NCBI GenBank assembly: GCA_000320545.1
Contig: ADNK01000465.1
Location: forward strand, 1 to 62,287
Source of the DNA: Bigelowiella natans CCMP2755
Lineage: Eukaryota; Cercozoa; Chlorarachniophyceae
Length of the DNA: 62,287 bases
Direction: 5' to 3'
Shown here: positions 36,903-46,080 of the stretch, one piece after another
How the letters are laid out: each line of letters begins with the position of its first letter
Position numbering within the stretch: position 1 is the stretch's first letter
Position numbers and translations under genes: made by a program
Notes under the pieces: model-generated
Seen by the model: only the letters and a program-made list of their open reading frames with translations
Database searches by the model: none
Told to the model about the DNA's origin: nothing

Positions 36903-39900
36903 TCATCGCTTTCGGAACTTCACCAACCACCAGGTAATAGATTCCTCTCTAACCTTATCTCCTTTGTCGCTTACCCAGAACTCACCTTCGTCCTTAGGTT
37001 CGTGTCCATACCAGCCCTCTGCATCAAGGTCCCCCAGGACCTTATACCAGTGCTCAAAGGGTAAGTCGGGAACAGCTAGGTAGAGTAGCTGATATTTTCC
37101 GTCCTTTATTTTCATAGCTACCCTCTCCATATTTCGTAATCCAGGGTAGCCTAGATAGACAATCTTCATGCGCCAATCGTCGTTCACCCTGACCTTATTG
37201 TTTCCATATTCCACATCGAACTTAGGTCGGGGTCCTAAACAAGGCATTGCTCGCTCCCACACAGTAGGGTTTACTTTAACATCCTCTAGGAGCTTCTCAC
37301 CGATATCATAATTCTTTAGGTGACTGATGTGGCGCAAGGTGACCCTGTTCCCATCATAGATGTAGTACTGCTTCCTCCCCTTCCTCTCGGTAACCTTTGC
37401 AACGCCACCCCAGAAGGGGTCTTGTTTATTTCTCGATCTCAGATTTACCTTGGCCCTAACATACTGTCCTTCCTTTAGAACTCGGCCATCGTACGGGACC
37501 TTCTCGTCTTCGCTCTCGGTATCGTCGTCGTTGTCGTCGCCTTCTTCCCTCTCCTTATCCTTGATACCTCCCCCAGACGTGAAGGTGTCGTTTACTAACC
37601 CTTGTATCTTGTCTGGTGTGGTGCTATTTATCCTGCTTAGGTTGGCCAAGGTGCGGTGGAGTCGCTCTACCTTGGAGTTGGACTGGGCATAGTATACAGG
37701 TGAGGCATCAATATTAGGGTGTGGTAGCTGTAGAAGAGAGGTCTCATTATCCACATGTAACTTCTTTGGTATCTTGTTTATGCTAACTTCATCAGGGATA
37801 GCCTGGAGCTCAGACTCCCAGGTACGGTAGCAGTTAGTAAGCCTCTGCTTATATAAGCCTTTGTTCTTCTTAGCAACGTTGACCTTGATAATCTTTTTAA
37901 CCCAGCACTTTCCAGTGGCCACATCAACGAAGGTAAGGTAGTGATAGCCATCGTACTTATAAACATCAATTTGCACGATATCTAAGAAGTTCCTTGCTTT
38001 GATTTTCTTAGATGCACGGCTCTTGCTGGACTCCTTGGTGGCGACGCCTGCCGCCTTCAAGCTGGAGCACCTGCAGCCACGCAGGTATGTCCTTATCTCT
38101 TTTAGCTTGTAGGGCCAGTAGTAATGGTAGAGTAGAGCAGTGATATGGTTTTCTCCTACGTGTGCAGGTCCATGGGCGGTAAAGAGAAGGGCTCCCCTGG
38201 TCCGCCGTGGCACGTAGGTACGCCTAACATTATTAGTGTATACATATATCCTATCACTAAGTACCTCATGCTTGTGTTTGTATTTATCCAGGTGTTCTTG
38301 AAGGTGCTGGAGCTCCTCTGGCTCAGGCAGGAAGTCGCCGTCCTCGAAGGTAATCGCGTTAACCATAGGGGTGACCTGGGTAGGGACTTTCTTTTCGAAC
38401 AGCCTGCTGAAATAGTCAGCAAGCTGCTTGTCTCCTGGTGCGTAGACCACTGTCCTCTTGTCCCTAAACTCTTCCGTGTCCGCCCTCATAGCTGCATACT
38501 CATCGTTAGGCGCTTCGAGCTTGCGGTCGATGCCTAGGAGGGGCTTGTGGTCAGTCATTAAGGTGAAGCTGGGCACCGACAGCAGGTAGTATCTTAGTTT
38601 CCTCTGCGCCTCAGTCATGGCTTTATACTCTCCTTTTGTAGGGCTGTACTTGGCCTCAGCTGCTGTGCAGGCCCTGCCCCACACCCGTATGATCTGCTGG
38701 TCTTGGGTAAGTACAGCAGCCATACCTAGCTTAGACCAGTCTGTCCATAGGGTAGCTGGTCTAGTAGTGTCTAGCTTAGCATTCAATAGGGTGTTGCTGC
38801 ATAACTTTATTAGGTTATCGAAGTGGGCATCAAGGCCAGCCTTGGCCCACACCTTAGCGAAGCTGAGGCCTACAGAGTTCTCCTTCCGGTAAGCAGTAGT
38901 AAAAGCAGCTGCAGTCCTAGCGTAGGTAGGGGAGAACCTACGTAGTATCCAAGCTGCAGTCTGCAAGAATGACTTTAACTCCTTTGCATTCTTAGGTTTA
39001 GGGGCTTGCTGTAGTGCTGCTACTTTCTCGGGGTTTGGGGTGATGCGGCCTTGCTCCAGGTAATATCCACACCACTTGATTCTTGTAGCTAGGAATGTAC
39101 ACTTCTGCAGTCTAATAGTAAAACCGAAGTGTGCAAACCTAATAAATATATTTTCCAGGAGGAAGATCTGAGCGACGACTGTGTTGGTACATATTATGTC
39201 ATCATCCACATACACAAACACAAACACCCACAACACAGACGCCATCCCATCATGTGTGTATGCCCTGTAGTTCTGACTACTGAACGCATCCCCTGATATG
39301 CTTAGGCCGTAAGGGAATACGACGAAGTGCCACTTCCTGTGCCTGCTGGAGAACGCGGTAATGGGGCGGGAGGTTTTGTGGATGGGTGTCTGCATGTATG
39401 ATTCATTTTTATCTAGGGAAGAGTAGTATTTGTATCCTATGACGTGTTCAATAACGTCATCTATCCTTGGTGTAGGTGTCTGGATCCTCTTTATTACTCG
39501 GTTGTGGCGGATGAAGTTGTGCGCCAGGCGGAAGAAAGGGTAAGTAGGTTTCTTAGCTAGCACATGTCTCACGTTCCATGGTGAGTTGCTTGGCTCTATC
39601 TTCCCTTCCTTTGCCCATTCATTGATCTGCCACTCTATCTTTTCCCAGTCCGCTTCCGGTCGCCTATGTTCTGGGTCATTGATGATGCACTCTTCGTATC
39701 CCTTCTTTAGCTCGATCTTTACTGGGGTAAGCTTGCTGGAGGGCTTCGTCGTCGGCTTGGTGATGTCAGAGTACTTCTCGTTTAATATTTTATTAATGTA
39801 CTTTTTGCCTTTGTCGATATCCCAATCATCAGCTGGGGGGGTCTTGTCCAGTAGCTCCGTTATCTGTCGGATGGTCTTGCCGGGGTTCTTCTTCCGTAGC

Positions 39901-41876
39901 TCGGTAGGTGTAGGTAGCTTGTTGTCCGCTAGGTCCATAAACTCTAACGCATTAACGCTTGACTCAGAGGTCCACTCGTCAAGCCGTATCATGTTCTGGC
40001 TGATGGTCCTGCCTGACTTCTTTGGCAACTTAGCAAAGTATATCTTGTGATTGTAGAATGATATGATCCCCCCTAATTTTTCTAGGGCATCCTGTCCGAG
40101 GAGTAGTTCCATGGATAAAGTCATGGCTACTCGGGTCTTGATTTGGGTCTCCGCGTCGCTGCCAGGTATCTGTAGCTTTAGCATTAGCTCACCGACGGTC
40201 TTCATGGAAGAGCTTCCGTCTGCTTGAGCATATTTACGTTCTTTCTTAGTCACTTGATCCAATAGTCCTAACCTTCTTACTGTGCTTAGGCTTATGAAGG
40301 ACTTCGGCATGCTGCCACTATCCCAAAGGGCAGGTAGTTTCTTGTAGTCTCCGTAGCTGTCTTTAACTTTAACCTTGGTCATAGCAACTTTGATAGTCCT
40401 GTTAGCGTCTTCGTCATTAATGTTGCATACTCCTAAGTTCTTTATGTCGTCTAGGGTCATGGGCTTGTCTTGGTCCTGCGTTGCTGGTACTGCTGTCTTC
40501 GTCGGCGCCTGCTTAAGGTGATCTAATATTCCGTTTATCTGCTGCTGTATAGCATTGATACTGTTCTGCTTTTTGTTCTTATATTTATTGTTCTTCCCGT
40601 TGTTGCTGCCTTGCCATTTGCTGTTGTTATATCCTTGTCCTCTGCCTTTCTTTCTCTTTAACTTCTCGTAGTGTTCGTTGAGCTGCCTGATCGTCATCCT
40701 GGGTCGTCCTTCTTTCCTGTCTCTGCAGTCTTTAGCGGTGTGTTTCCCTTTACGTGAGCAGTATCCGCAACGTCGGTTACCTTCCCTGTCCTTGTACCAG
40801 TCTCGCTGCGGCTTAATAGCGTTAATGTTTCCTATGCCAGGTACCTTAGGGCTGGTAAACTTGCGGTCCTGCTCCTGCTCGCGTAGGGATATAGCCTGCA
40901 CTGCTGCCTCCATCGTGGTGTAGCCTTTCTCCGTAACGTAAGTGGATTCCTTTATCTTTAACTTGAACTCTTCAAACCTTGCCTGATCATCACCTGTGTT
41001 GTAATTAAAATCATGTAGTTCGTCGATCATATCCTGGAAGCGCGTGGCAAAGTCTCTAACAGGTTCTCTCTCATGCTGCATCATTGCTCTGTATTTTCTA
41101 ATAGCCTGGGGTAGGGAGTTAGCATCCTGTTCATTTACAAAAGCCTTCATTATCGCCTCAACGTCTCGTAGCCCACTAACTGTAGTGTGTATTTTCTCTA
41201 GCTGCCTGATCCGGGTCCTGCCTGTCTCGTAAAGGTCCATGGCTTGCTTTATTATAGCTAGCCATTTGAGCTTGTCGTTTTCGGTGGGGTTAGGGGTAAA
41301 GTCGCAGAGTATACTCCTAGCGTTCTTCCACCACCTCCTTGCCTCACCTCTTTTCCCGTTGTATTTCGTTATCATAACCGGTGCTGTTTTAACAGACATG
41401 AACTGGGTGTTCCGCTGTACCGGCTGCTGCTGCTTGACGGTGCTCTGGGTCGTCCCCCGCGAGGCGCCCAGACCCCCGTCGTTCCTAAACAAAGCTGCCC
41501 ACTCTGGAGGTAAGTCTGCTTCGTAATCCATGATGTCCTGCATGATAGCTGCCCAAACATCATGTGTCTGATACTTGTATTCTATCGATACTTTCAGTTT
41601 GGCGTAGTTGCTCGCCCTGGGTCGCAAGGCTCGTAATGCCATTACGACCTTCTTGCTTTCGGCGGCCACGTCCTCGTCGTCCGCCTCGTAGAAGTTCTCC
41701 AGTGCCTCTGCTGCTGCATCTGCTTTCTTAATCCCGGGTGCTGGTCCCGGCGGTGCCTGTGGAGGTGTTCCTCCTCCTTCCTTAGCGTCCGTATCGCCCT
41801 TCCTTTCCTGTTTCTGCTCGTGCCCTTGCACGGCCTGCGAGCCAAAGTCCTGCTGTTCTTCTAGCTGCTGTGACAT
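36903..41876 (-). CDS. Gag-Pol polyprotein of retrotransposon copy 2
   Basis: One open frame of 1,657 codons encodes the whole polyprotein with no frameshift between gag and pol. Gag occupies about residues 1-390. A zinc knuckle lies near 370-384 (CGYC...H...C, with five rather than four residues before His). The aspartic protease has DSG near 520 and LLLGQDAL downstream. Reverse transcriptase has YVDD near 889. RNase H has TDWS near 1044, then GEYKAMTEAQ and MTDHKPL. Integrase has a degenerate His/Cys finger near 1235-1265 and catalytic Asp ~1303, Asp ~1375 and Glu ~1403. A ~200-residue tail follows without a recognisable chromodomain. Odd points: CxC in the integrase finger, only 27 residues between the second Asp and Glu, and Trp in place of the usual Ala in TDAS of RNase H. 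Confidence 0.95.
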   Translation of the reverse strand: MSQQLEEQQDFGSQAVQGHEQKQERKGDTDAKEGGGTPPQAPPGPAPGIKKADAAAEALENFYEADDEDVAAESKKVVMALRALRPRASNYAKLKVSIEYKYQTHDVWAAIMQDIMDYEADLPPEWAALFRNDGGLGASRGTTQSTVKQQQPVQRNTQFMSVKTAPVMITKYNGKRGEARRWWKNARSILCDFTPNPTENDKLKWLAIIKQAMDLYETGRTRIRQLEKIHTTVSGLRDVEAIMKAFVNEQDANSLPQAIRKYRAMMQHEREPVRDFATRFQDMIDELHDFNYNTGDDQARFEEFKLKIKESTYVTEKGYTTMEAAVQAISLREQEQDRKFTSPKVPGIGNINAIKPQRDWYKDREGNRRCGYCSRKGKHTAKDCRDRKEGRPRMTIRQLNEHYEKLKRKKGRGQGYNNSKWQGSNNGKNNKYKNKKQNSINAIQQQINGILDHLKQAPTKTAVPATQDQDKPMTLDDIKNLGVCNINDEDANRTIKVAMTKVKVKDSYGDYKKLPALWDSGSMPKSFISLSTVRRLGLLDQVTKKERKYAQADGSSSMKTVGELMLKLQIPGSDAETQIKTRVAMTLSMELLLGQDALEKLGGIISFYNHKIYFAKLPKKSGRTISQNMIRLDEWTSESSVNALEFMDLADNKLPTPTELRKKNPGKTIRQITELLDKTPPADDWDIDKGKKYINKILNEKYSDITKPTTKPSSKLTPVKIELKKGYEECIINDPEHRRPEADWEKIEWQINEWAKEGKIEPSNSPWNVRHVLAKKPTYPFFRLAHNFIRHNRVIKRIQTPTPRIDDVIEHVIGYKYYSSLDKNESYMQTPIHKTSRPITAFSSRHRKWHFVVFPYGLSISGDAFSSQNYRAYTHDGMASVLWVFVFVYVDDDIICTNTVVAQIFLLENIFIRFAHFGFTIRLQKCTFLATRIKWCGYYLEQGRITPNPEKVAALQQAPKPKNAKELKSFLQTAAWILRRFSPTYARTAAAFTTAYRKENSVGLSFAKVWAKAGLDAHFDNLIKLCSNTLLNAKLDTTRPATLWTDWSKLGMAAVLTQDQQIIRVWGRACTAAEAKYSPTKGEYKAMTEAQRKLRYYLLSVPSFTLMTDHKPLLGIDRKLEAPNDEYAAMRADTEEFRDKRTVVYAPGDKQLADYFSRLFEKKVPTQVTPMVNAITFEDGDFLPEPEELQHLQEHLDKYKHKHEVLSDRIYVYTNNVRRTYVPRRTRGALLFTAHGPAHVGENHITALLYHYYWPYKLKEIRTYLRGCRCSSLKAAGVATKESSKSRASKKIKARNFLDIVQIDVYKYDGYHYLTFVDVATGKCWVKKIIKVNVAKKNKGLYKQRLTNCYRTWESELQAIPDEVSINKIPKKLHVDNETSLLQLPHPNIDASPVYYAQSNSKVERLHRTLANLSRINSTTPDKIQGLVNDTFTSGGGIKDKEREEGDDNDDDTESEDEKVPYDGRVLKEGQYVRAKVNLRSRNKQDPFWGGVAKVTERKGRKQYYIYDGNRVTLRHISHLKNYDIGEKLLEDVKVNPTVWERAMPCLGPRPKFDVEYGNNKVRVNDDWRMKIVYLGYPGLRNMERVAMKIKDGKYQLLYLAVPDLPFEHWYKVLGDLDAEGWYGHEPKDEGEFWVSDKGDKVREESITWWLVKFRKR

Positions 41877-41893
41877 TGTTAGTCAAATCGTTT

Positions 41894-41910
41894 CCCGTGT
41901 GTGGAAGCCA
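41894..41910 (-). other. Probable tRNA primer-binding site
   Basis: Five bases inside the 5' LTR the minus strand reads TGGCTTCCACACACGGG. TGG is the complement of the CCA tail, so the primer tRNA would end in ...GGAAGCCA. This is not the initiator-Met type common in Ty3/gypsy elements. Confidence 0.55.
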
Positions 41911-41915
41911 AAGGT

Positions 41916-42241
41916 TGTTGCGCGTAAGGTGTTCACAGGCCGAGGCGCTACGTGCACAAGTAGGCAGGGGGGGGGAAAGGCACGTTTGCTTCCTTTTGAA
42001 GAGTTGTGTTTATTTTTATTAAAGATTATATTTTTATTAAATCGTGCACTGCGTAATCATTCGCGAAGCTTTCGCGAATGCCGCCGCACGTGGGGCAGCA
42101 CACTTCCGGTGTGCTGCCATGAGTCCCGCCGGAACCCACGTGCCTATGCTGTATTAATATCTACGTTATCTATATTCTATATCCGCGACAACCCCTTTGT
42201 TGTCGCACGTGACTTGTGCCCGCGTAGTGGTACGCGCTACA
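41916..42241 (-). repeat. 5' LTR of copy 2 (326 bp)
   Basis: Same length and, by eye, same sequence as the LTR at 36526-36851. It should contain the element's promoter. TG...CA ends. Confidence 0.95.
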
Positions 42242-42245
42242 TGTC
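42242..42245. repeat. Target-site duplication, right copy
   Basis: TGTC directly after the LTR, matching 36522-36525. Confidence 0.8.
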
Positions 42246-42855
42246 GTCTGCCCAACTAGCCAAACTAGCGAAGTCAAATGACGCCACAGGCAAGTCGCAT
42301 CGTTTTGGCGCATGTCTCCAATCCAGTGAGCCAGAACTTGTCCGCATGCACGCAATCGCACGTGAAAGGAAGAAAAAAGAAAGATCAAGCGAACGCCACA
42401 ACATTGCCAGATGCGATCATCTCTGGATCTCGCTAGCTCGGTGCACACGATTCGCATTTCGGATCATCCCTCATTCGATCGCAGCGCTGCACGTGGCATG
42501 CAAGTGCGGTGGTGAAAATGGGTGCAATTTGTGCAATTGTGTGCTGTGCCGAGGCGTGTCATGTGAAGGTTGTCTAGCTAGCTAGGTTGCTTGGTTGTGC
42601 CCATGGCCAAAAAATGCGCGTCTAGTGCGCACACAAGCGTGTGGTGACCACGCGCAAAGTCCAGATCGAGCTGCGCAATGTGGGCAATGAGCACGCACGT
42701 CTGGACGTCAAATGCGTGAAATGGTCTAGTGATACTCCAGCGGCATTCAATGAAATTTGTTGTTTGCAGGGCTGGTAGGTGTTCCACAATCCAGATGCAC
42801 GGTTAGCCAGTGAACAAGCTTGTGAGGACAACAGAGAACAATGCACAATCAAAAT
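42246..42855. other. Intergenic region downstream of the AAMP-like gene
   Basis: About 600 bp between the retrotransposon and the 3' end of the WD40 gene. It is rich in GCATG, CTAG and CACGCA-like words (CTAGCTAGCTAGG near 42574). No gene is seen. It must carry the WD40 gene's 3' UTR. Confidence 0.5.
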
Positions 42856-45699
42856 TTATTTGTCGTTTTTTTGTTTTCCGTCCTGCTCTTTCTTTTCCCC
42901 GGTGGGTGAACCAGCATCGTCCTTCACACTTTCATTTGAAGTCTTGGTCAGCTTCCCAGCCCCTGATTTGATGTCAAAAACTGCGCAAGTCCCGTCGTCG
43001 CCTGATGTTGATGCAGGATTGATGAGGTCGAGGTGTAACGTGGGAGGAAAGATATCCTACCTGCGGACAATACCCAGGCTCCTAAATTTAGGAAAAACGA
43101 TGCATCCTCATGAGACAATCAACACTACTGCATTTCGTTAAAACATATACCATCGTTTGAAACTGCTAAAGCCAGGATTGTATCGGAGTGGCCCCGAAGC
43201 TCACGCACTAAAGTTCCATTCTTTTCGCAAGAACAACATCAAAGTTGGGATTTTTGTTAGTTCTTTTAGCAGAAACAAACTGACGGTTGTTGTTATCCTC
43301 TTTTATCATGACCCTCACCCTCGCATCCCACAATTGAACCAAGGCGTCAGTCCCCGAAGTGTAGATCGCAGGAGCCTAGATTTACAGGAATAACATCTCT
43401 AAAAATGCAAGCTTGACGATCACGGAGTCTTTCACCTTGGGGTGCCATAAGGCCCTCGTCACTGCTCCCTGAAGTTCTATCTAAGAAACAGAACGAAAAC
43501 CTCATCAGACGACTTGTCGTTTGTTGTTAACGAGCCCTTAATACTGACCTTTGACCTGACTTCACCGGTGGAGATATCACTCACGATTATAGTCCCTGCT
43601 CAGTTATTTTCCATCATTGCATCAATGGCCTCGTTCTTCATTTCTAGGGATGGATTGAAAGATGACGCACTACCGTCTGCTGAGGCTGTGAAGACCCAGT
43701 CGAGGATCTTCGAGAACTCAGCTGCCTCCACTGACTGTTTATGCTCTTTTAATTCCTTCAACGGCTTACTTGCTTCTCGGGATAGGCTACATATCCTGTG
43801 GAGGGGGAGGGGTACGAGATGCGTTTTTTTTTGGGTTAAAAAGTGTGCACGCCGTCCGTCGCAGGCTCTGCTCAATTACCGCCATAATCTTCATAGGATA
43901 CTAACTTTTTGTTTGTGTTACCATGCAGATCCATCCTCTGCCCCTGTGACCATAATAGGCTTGCTATGGTGAACCTGCCCAAAGGACGATATTGACGTCA
44001 GTAACAACGCGGTGAGAGTGCCTATGCTGTGTTCCGATGGATGATGATGAATGACCGTAATGCACGTTAAAGGCGCCGTATGGTAGCCTCTGAGGCCAAT
44101 CGCCTCAAGTTTGTGGAGTTGTTCGCCTGACTTAGGCGACCACACGATCGCTTTCTTGTCGTATGATCCAGACACGGCTAGACGCCCGTTTTGGCTGTGG
44201 AAAGTATGAATTCCGTACACCGTACATTAAACAAGAGTATCACGAGGCAGACTCCATTGCGATGAAGGTACGACAACGAAGGCGCCGTTGAAGTCCCCCC
44301 GAAACACGACCCACCCAAAAGTCACTCGAATTCTCTCCAGGGTGGTGAAGTTCATGGGAAAAATTCTTTTAAGTTTACATCTTATCGGGTATTTGAGATT
44401 ACGCTGAAAACACTAGCAATCGACAAGCTACCACTTCATGTTCTACACTGTGCTGCTGCTGGTGATGTCATATGTAAATTGTGCGTAGAAGGGAAAAAAG
44501 ATACCTAAATGACCCACAACTCACAACATCGCTGTGCCCAGCGAAAACCTGCGACGACAGGCAAACATAACGATGAAACCTAAATCTATTTTCATCATTA
44601 TTATTTTTTTGAGTTTTGGAAATGAGAATAAAGTATCTACGACCACCTGCATACACTTCCCAGTCATTGCGTGCCACATCCACATCTGATCAATGAAAAA
44701 CAGAGACAAAAGTGAGCAGGCGCAACTCTCCGCTGAGCGCATAAGGTTTTTTGGACAGCTGCTTTGTACCGTTCCGTCGCCACAGCCAGCGATTATAACT
44801 GGCCCTTTTCGATGCCATCTGAACCAATATATCTACGCATATACATTGCAGCAGGGCGCCGGATTTTAGCGAAAGTTGTGAAGAGGAGTTGGAAGGAGAA
44901 TGTATTTACCTCTGTCTCCGGTCCTTTCAGGACTTTCACCTGAAGTTTGAATCAGCATCAGCATCATCCATCATAAGACTACAATACAAGAATACTTTTC
45001 CATTGGGCTTGTAAACTCTTATTGTCCCGTCCATTGATGCCGTGGCGTACGCGCTTTCGTCATTGTTCCAGCTGCATTGTTAAGCGTTAGAAGGGGAGAG
45101 GCACACTGCAAGTTTTTATGACGACCTAGCGTCAACAACAGTATCCTTGTGGCCCTTTAGTTCTCTCACAACTTTTCCAGTTTTCACATCCCAGAGTAAT
45201 GCCATATCCTCCTGAGAACCATGCAAAGCTATGTGGACGCCAACGCTCTCGGTCGGACGGCGCAGAGCATTAGACAAACCTGATCTCCCGAGAGTGCAAG
45301 TGATACGTCTGAGTTGACGCATACACAATGAACAGGACCTTTGTGCTCTGTAAACTTGATCAATGCATCGTCCTTCACATCAATTTCATCTTCAAATTTG
45401 CCTTCCAATGTCTCGTCTCCGTACTCGATTTCCTCCCCGTTCCCCCCCTCTTCTGCTGCCCCTCCTTCTGTTGGTGCTCCTTCAACTGAACCTCCTTTCC
45501 CTGATTCTACTGGACCACCCTCTTTTCCTAATCCTGACGTTCCACGAGGGTTTTCATCCCCAGAAGTAGGCATTTCGTCTTTGCTCCTAGAAAGGTTCAA
45601 CTCCTCCACGCGACTCTCTTTCTCCTCCTCCCCCCTCTCCTGATGCTGCTGCTGCTGCTGCTGCTGGGTCTGACTTTCTGCCTGCCCACCGTTATCCAT
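42856..45699 (-). CDS. AAMP-like WD40-repeat protein
   Basis: Sixteen exons on the minus strand join in phase: 45280-45699, 45126-45211, 44996-45071, 44910-44939, 44770-44832, 44647-44685, 44505-44548, 44056-44194, 43922-43974, 43674-43795, 43549-43595, 43436-43480, 43319-43375, 43151-43199, 43061-43081, 42856-43001, giving 478 aa. Only exon 14's left edge is uncertain. The N-terminus is acidic and Gln-rich, as in AAMP, and about eight WD repeats follow (EDMALLWDVKTGKVV, ATASMDGTIRVY, AVSGSYDKKAIVW, YTSGTDALVQLWDAR, AGDDGTCAVFD). The IYWFRWHRKGPVIIAG segment aligns with the EWMEWHP block peculiar to AAMP. AAMP is a conserved eukaryotic WD40 protein linked to cell migration and to ribosome-assembly chaperoning; the role here is inferred. 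It ends in a Lys-rich tail. A start at 45792 is in frame, but MDNGG is simpler. Confidence 0.88.
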
Positions 45700-46080
45700 A
45701 TCACGTATTCTCGCCCCACAAGACGGCCGGGCGCAGACTCCGGGTACAGGCGAAGGGAAGGGGGACCGAATGCGATCAGTCCTCTGTCGCACCTCAATAC
45801 AATTTAAAATAATAATAATAAGATCGTTTTCATCCCTGCGACAACCTAATAATGATAATTATTGTTATTATTTCGCCTAGATCTATGCACCGGAGCAAAA
45901 AGGAAGACCCGAATTCCACACTTCGCCTCTTTTTGCCTCATTGCTGGCGCCGAAGCCATCCACCCCCCCCCCCCCGCCCTCAACAGCCGCGACTGGGCGT
46001 CAACAAAAACCAGATACGTGGATGAAAGGAGGAACTAGTTCAATACACTAAAGCCGCTTTGAAAGAGTTGGCCTGGAGAT
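45700..46080. promoter_or_regulatory. Shared head-to-head promoter region (AAMP-like / PPR)
   Basis: The two start codons are 381 bp apart and point away from each other, so both promoters must lie here unless they overlap the coding regions. The region holds an AAT run near 45808-45822, a partial palindrome with AATAATTATTAT words near 45848-45875, and a poly-C run at about 45963-45977. It lacks CTAG/GCATGC-rich sequence. Confidence 0.55.

Larger units (their letters stand above)
36526..42241 (-). mobile_element. Complete Ty3/gypsy-type LTR retrotransposon, copy 2
   Basis: A full element of 5,716 bp on the minus strand: 5' LTR 41916-42241, primer-binding site, gag-pol 41876-36903, polypurine tract, 3' LTR 36526-36851, flanked by a 4-5 bp target-site duplication. 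The two LTRs have the same length and I find no difference between them by eye. Together with an uninterrupted ORF, that marks a recent and possibly active insertion. It sits between the KKTVAPA gene, whose upstream region it delimits, and the 3' end of the AAMP-like gene. Confidence 0.96.

Noticed and set aside
36903-37500. Possible chromodomain at the C-terminus of Pol
   Set aside because: The ~200-residue tail has a GPY/F-like stretch after integrase, but I could not find the aromatic cage pattern of a chromodomain.
45229-45792. Upstream in-frame start for the AAMP-like gene at 45792
   Set aside because: It would add 31 basic residues inside the short shared promoter; the downstream ATG followed directly by the acidic AAMP-type N-terminus is simpler. 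Not excluded.
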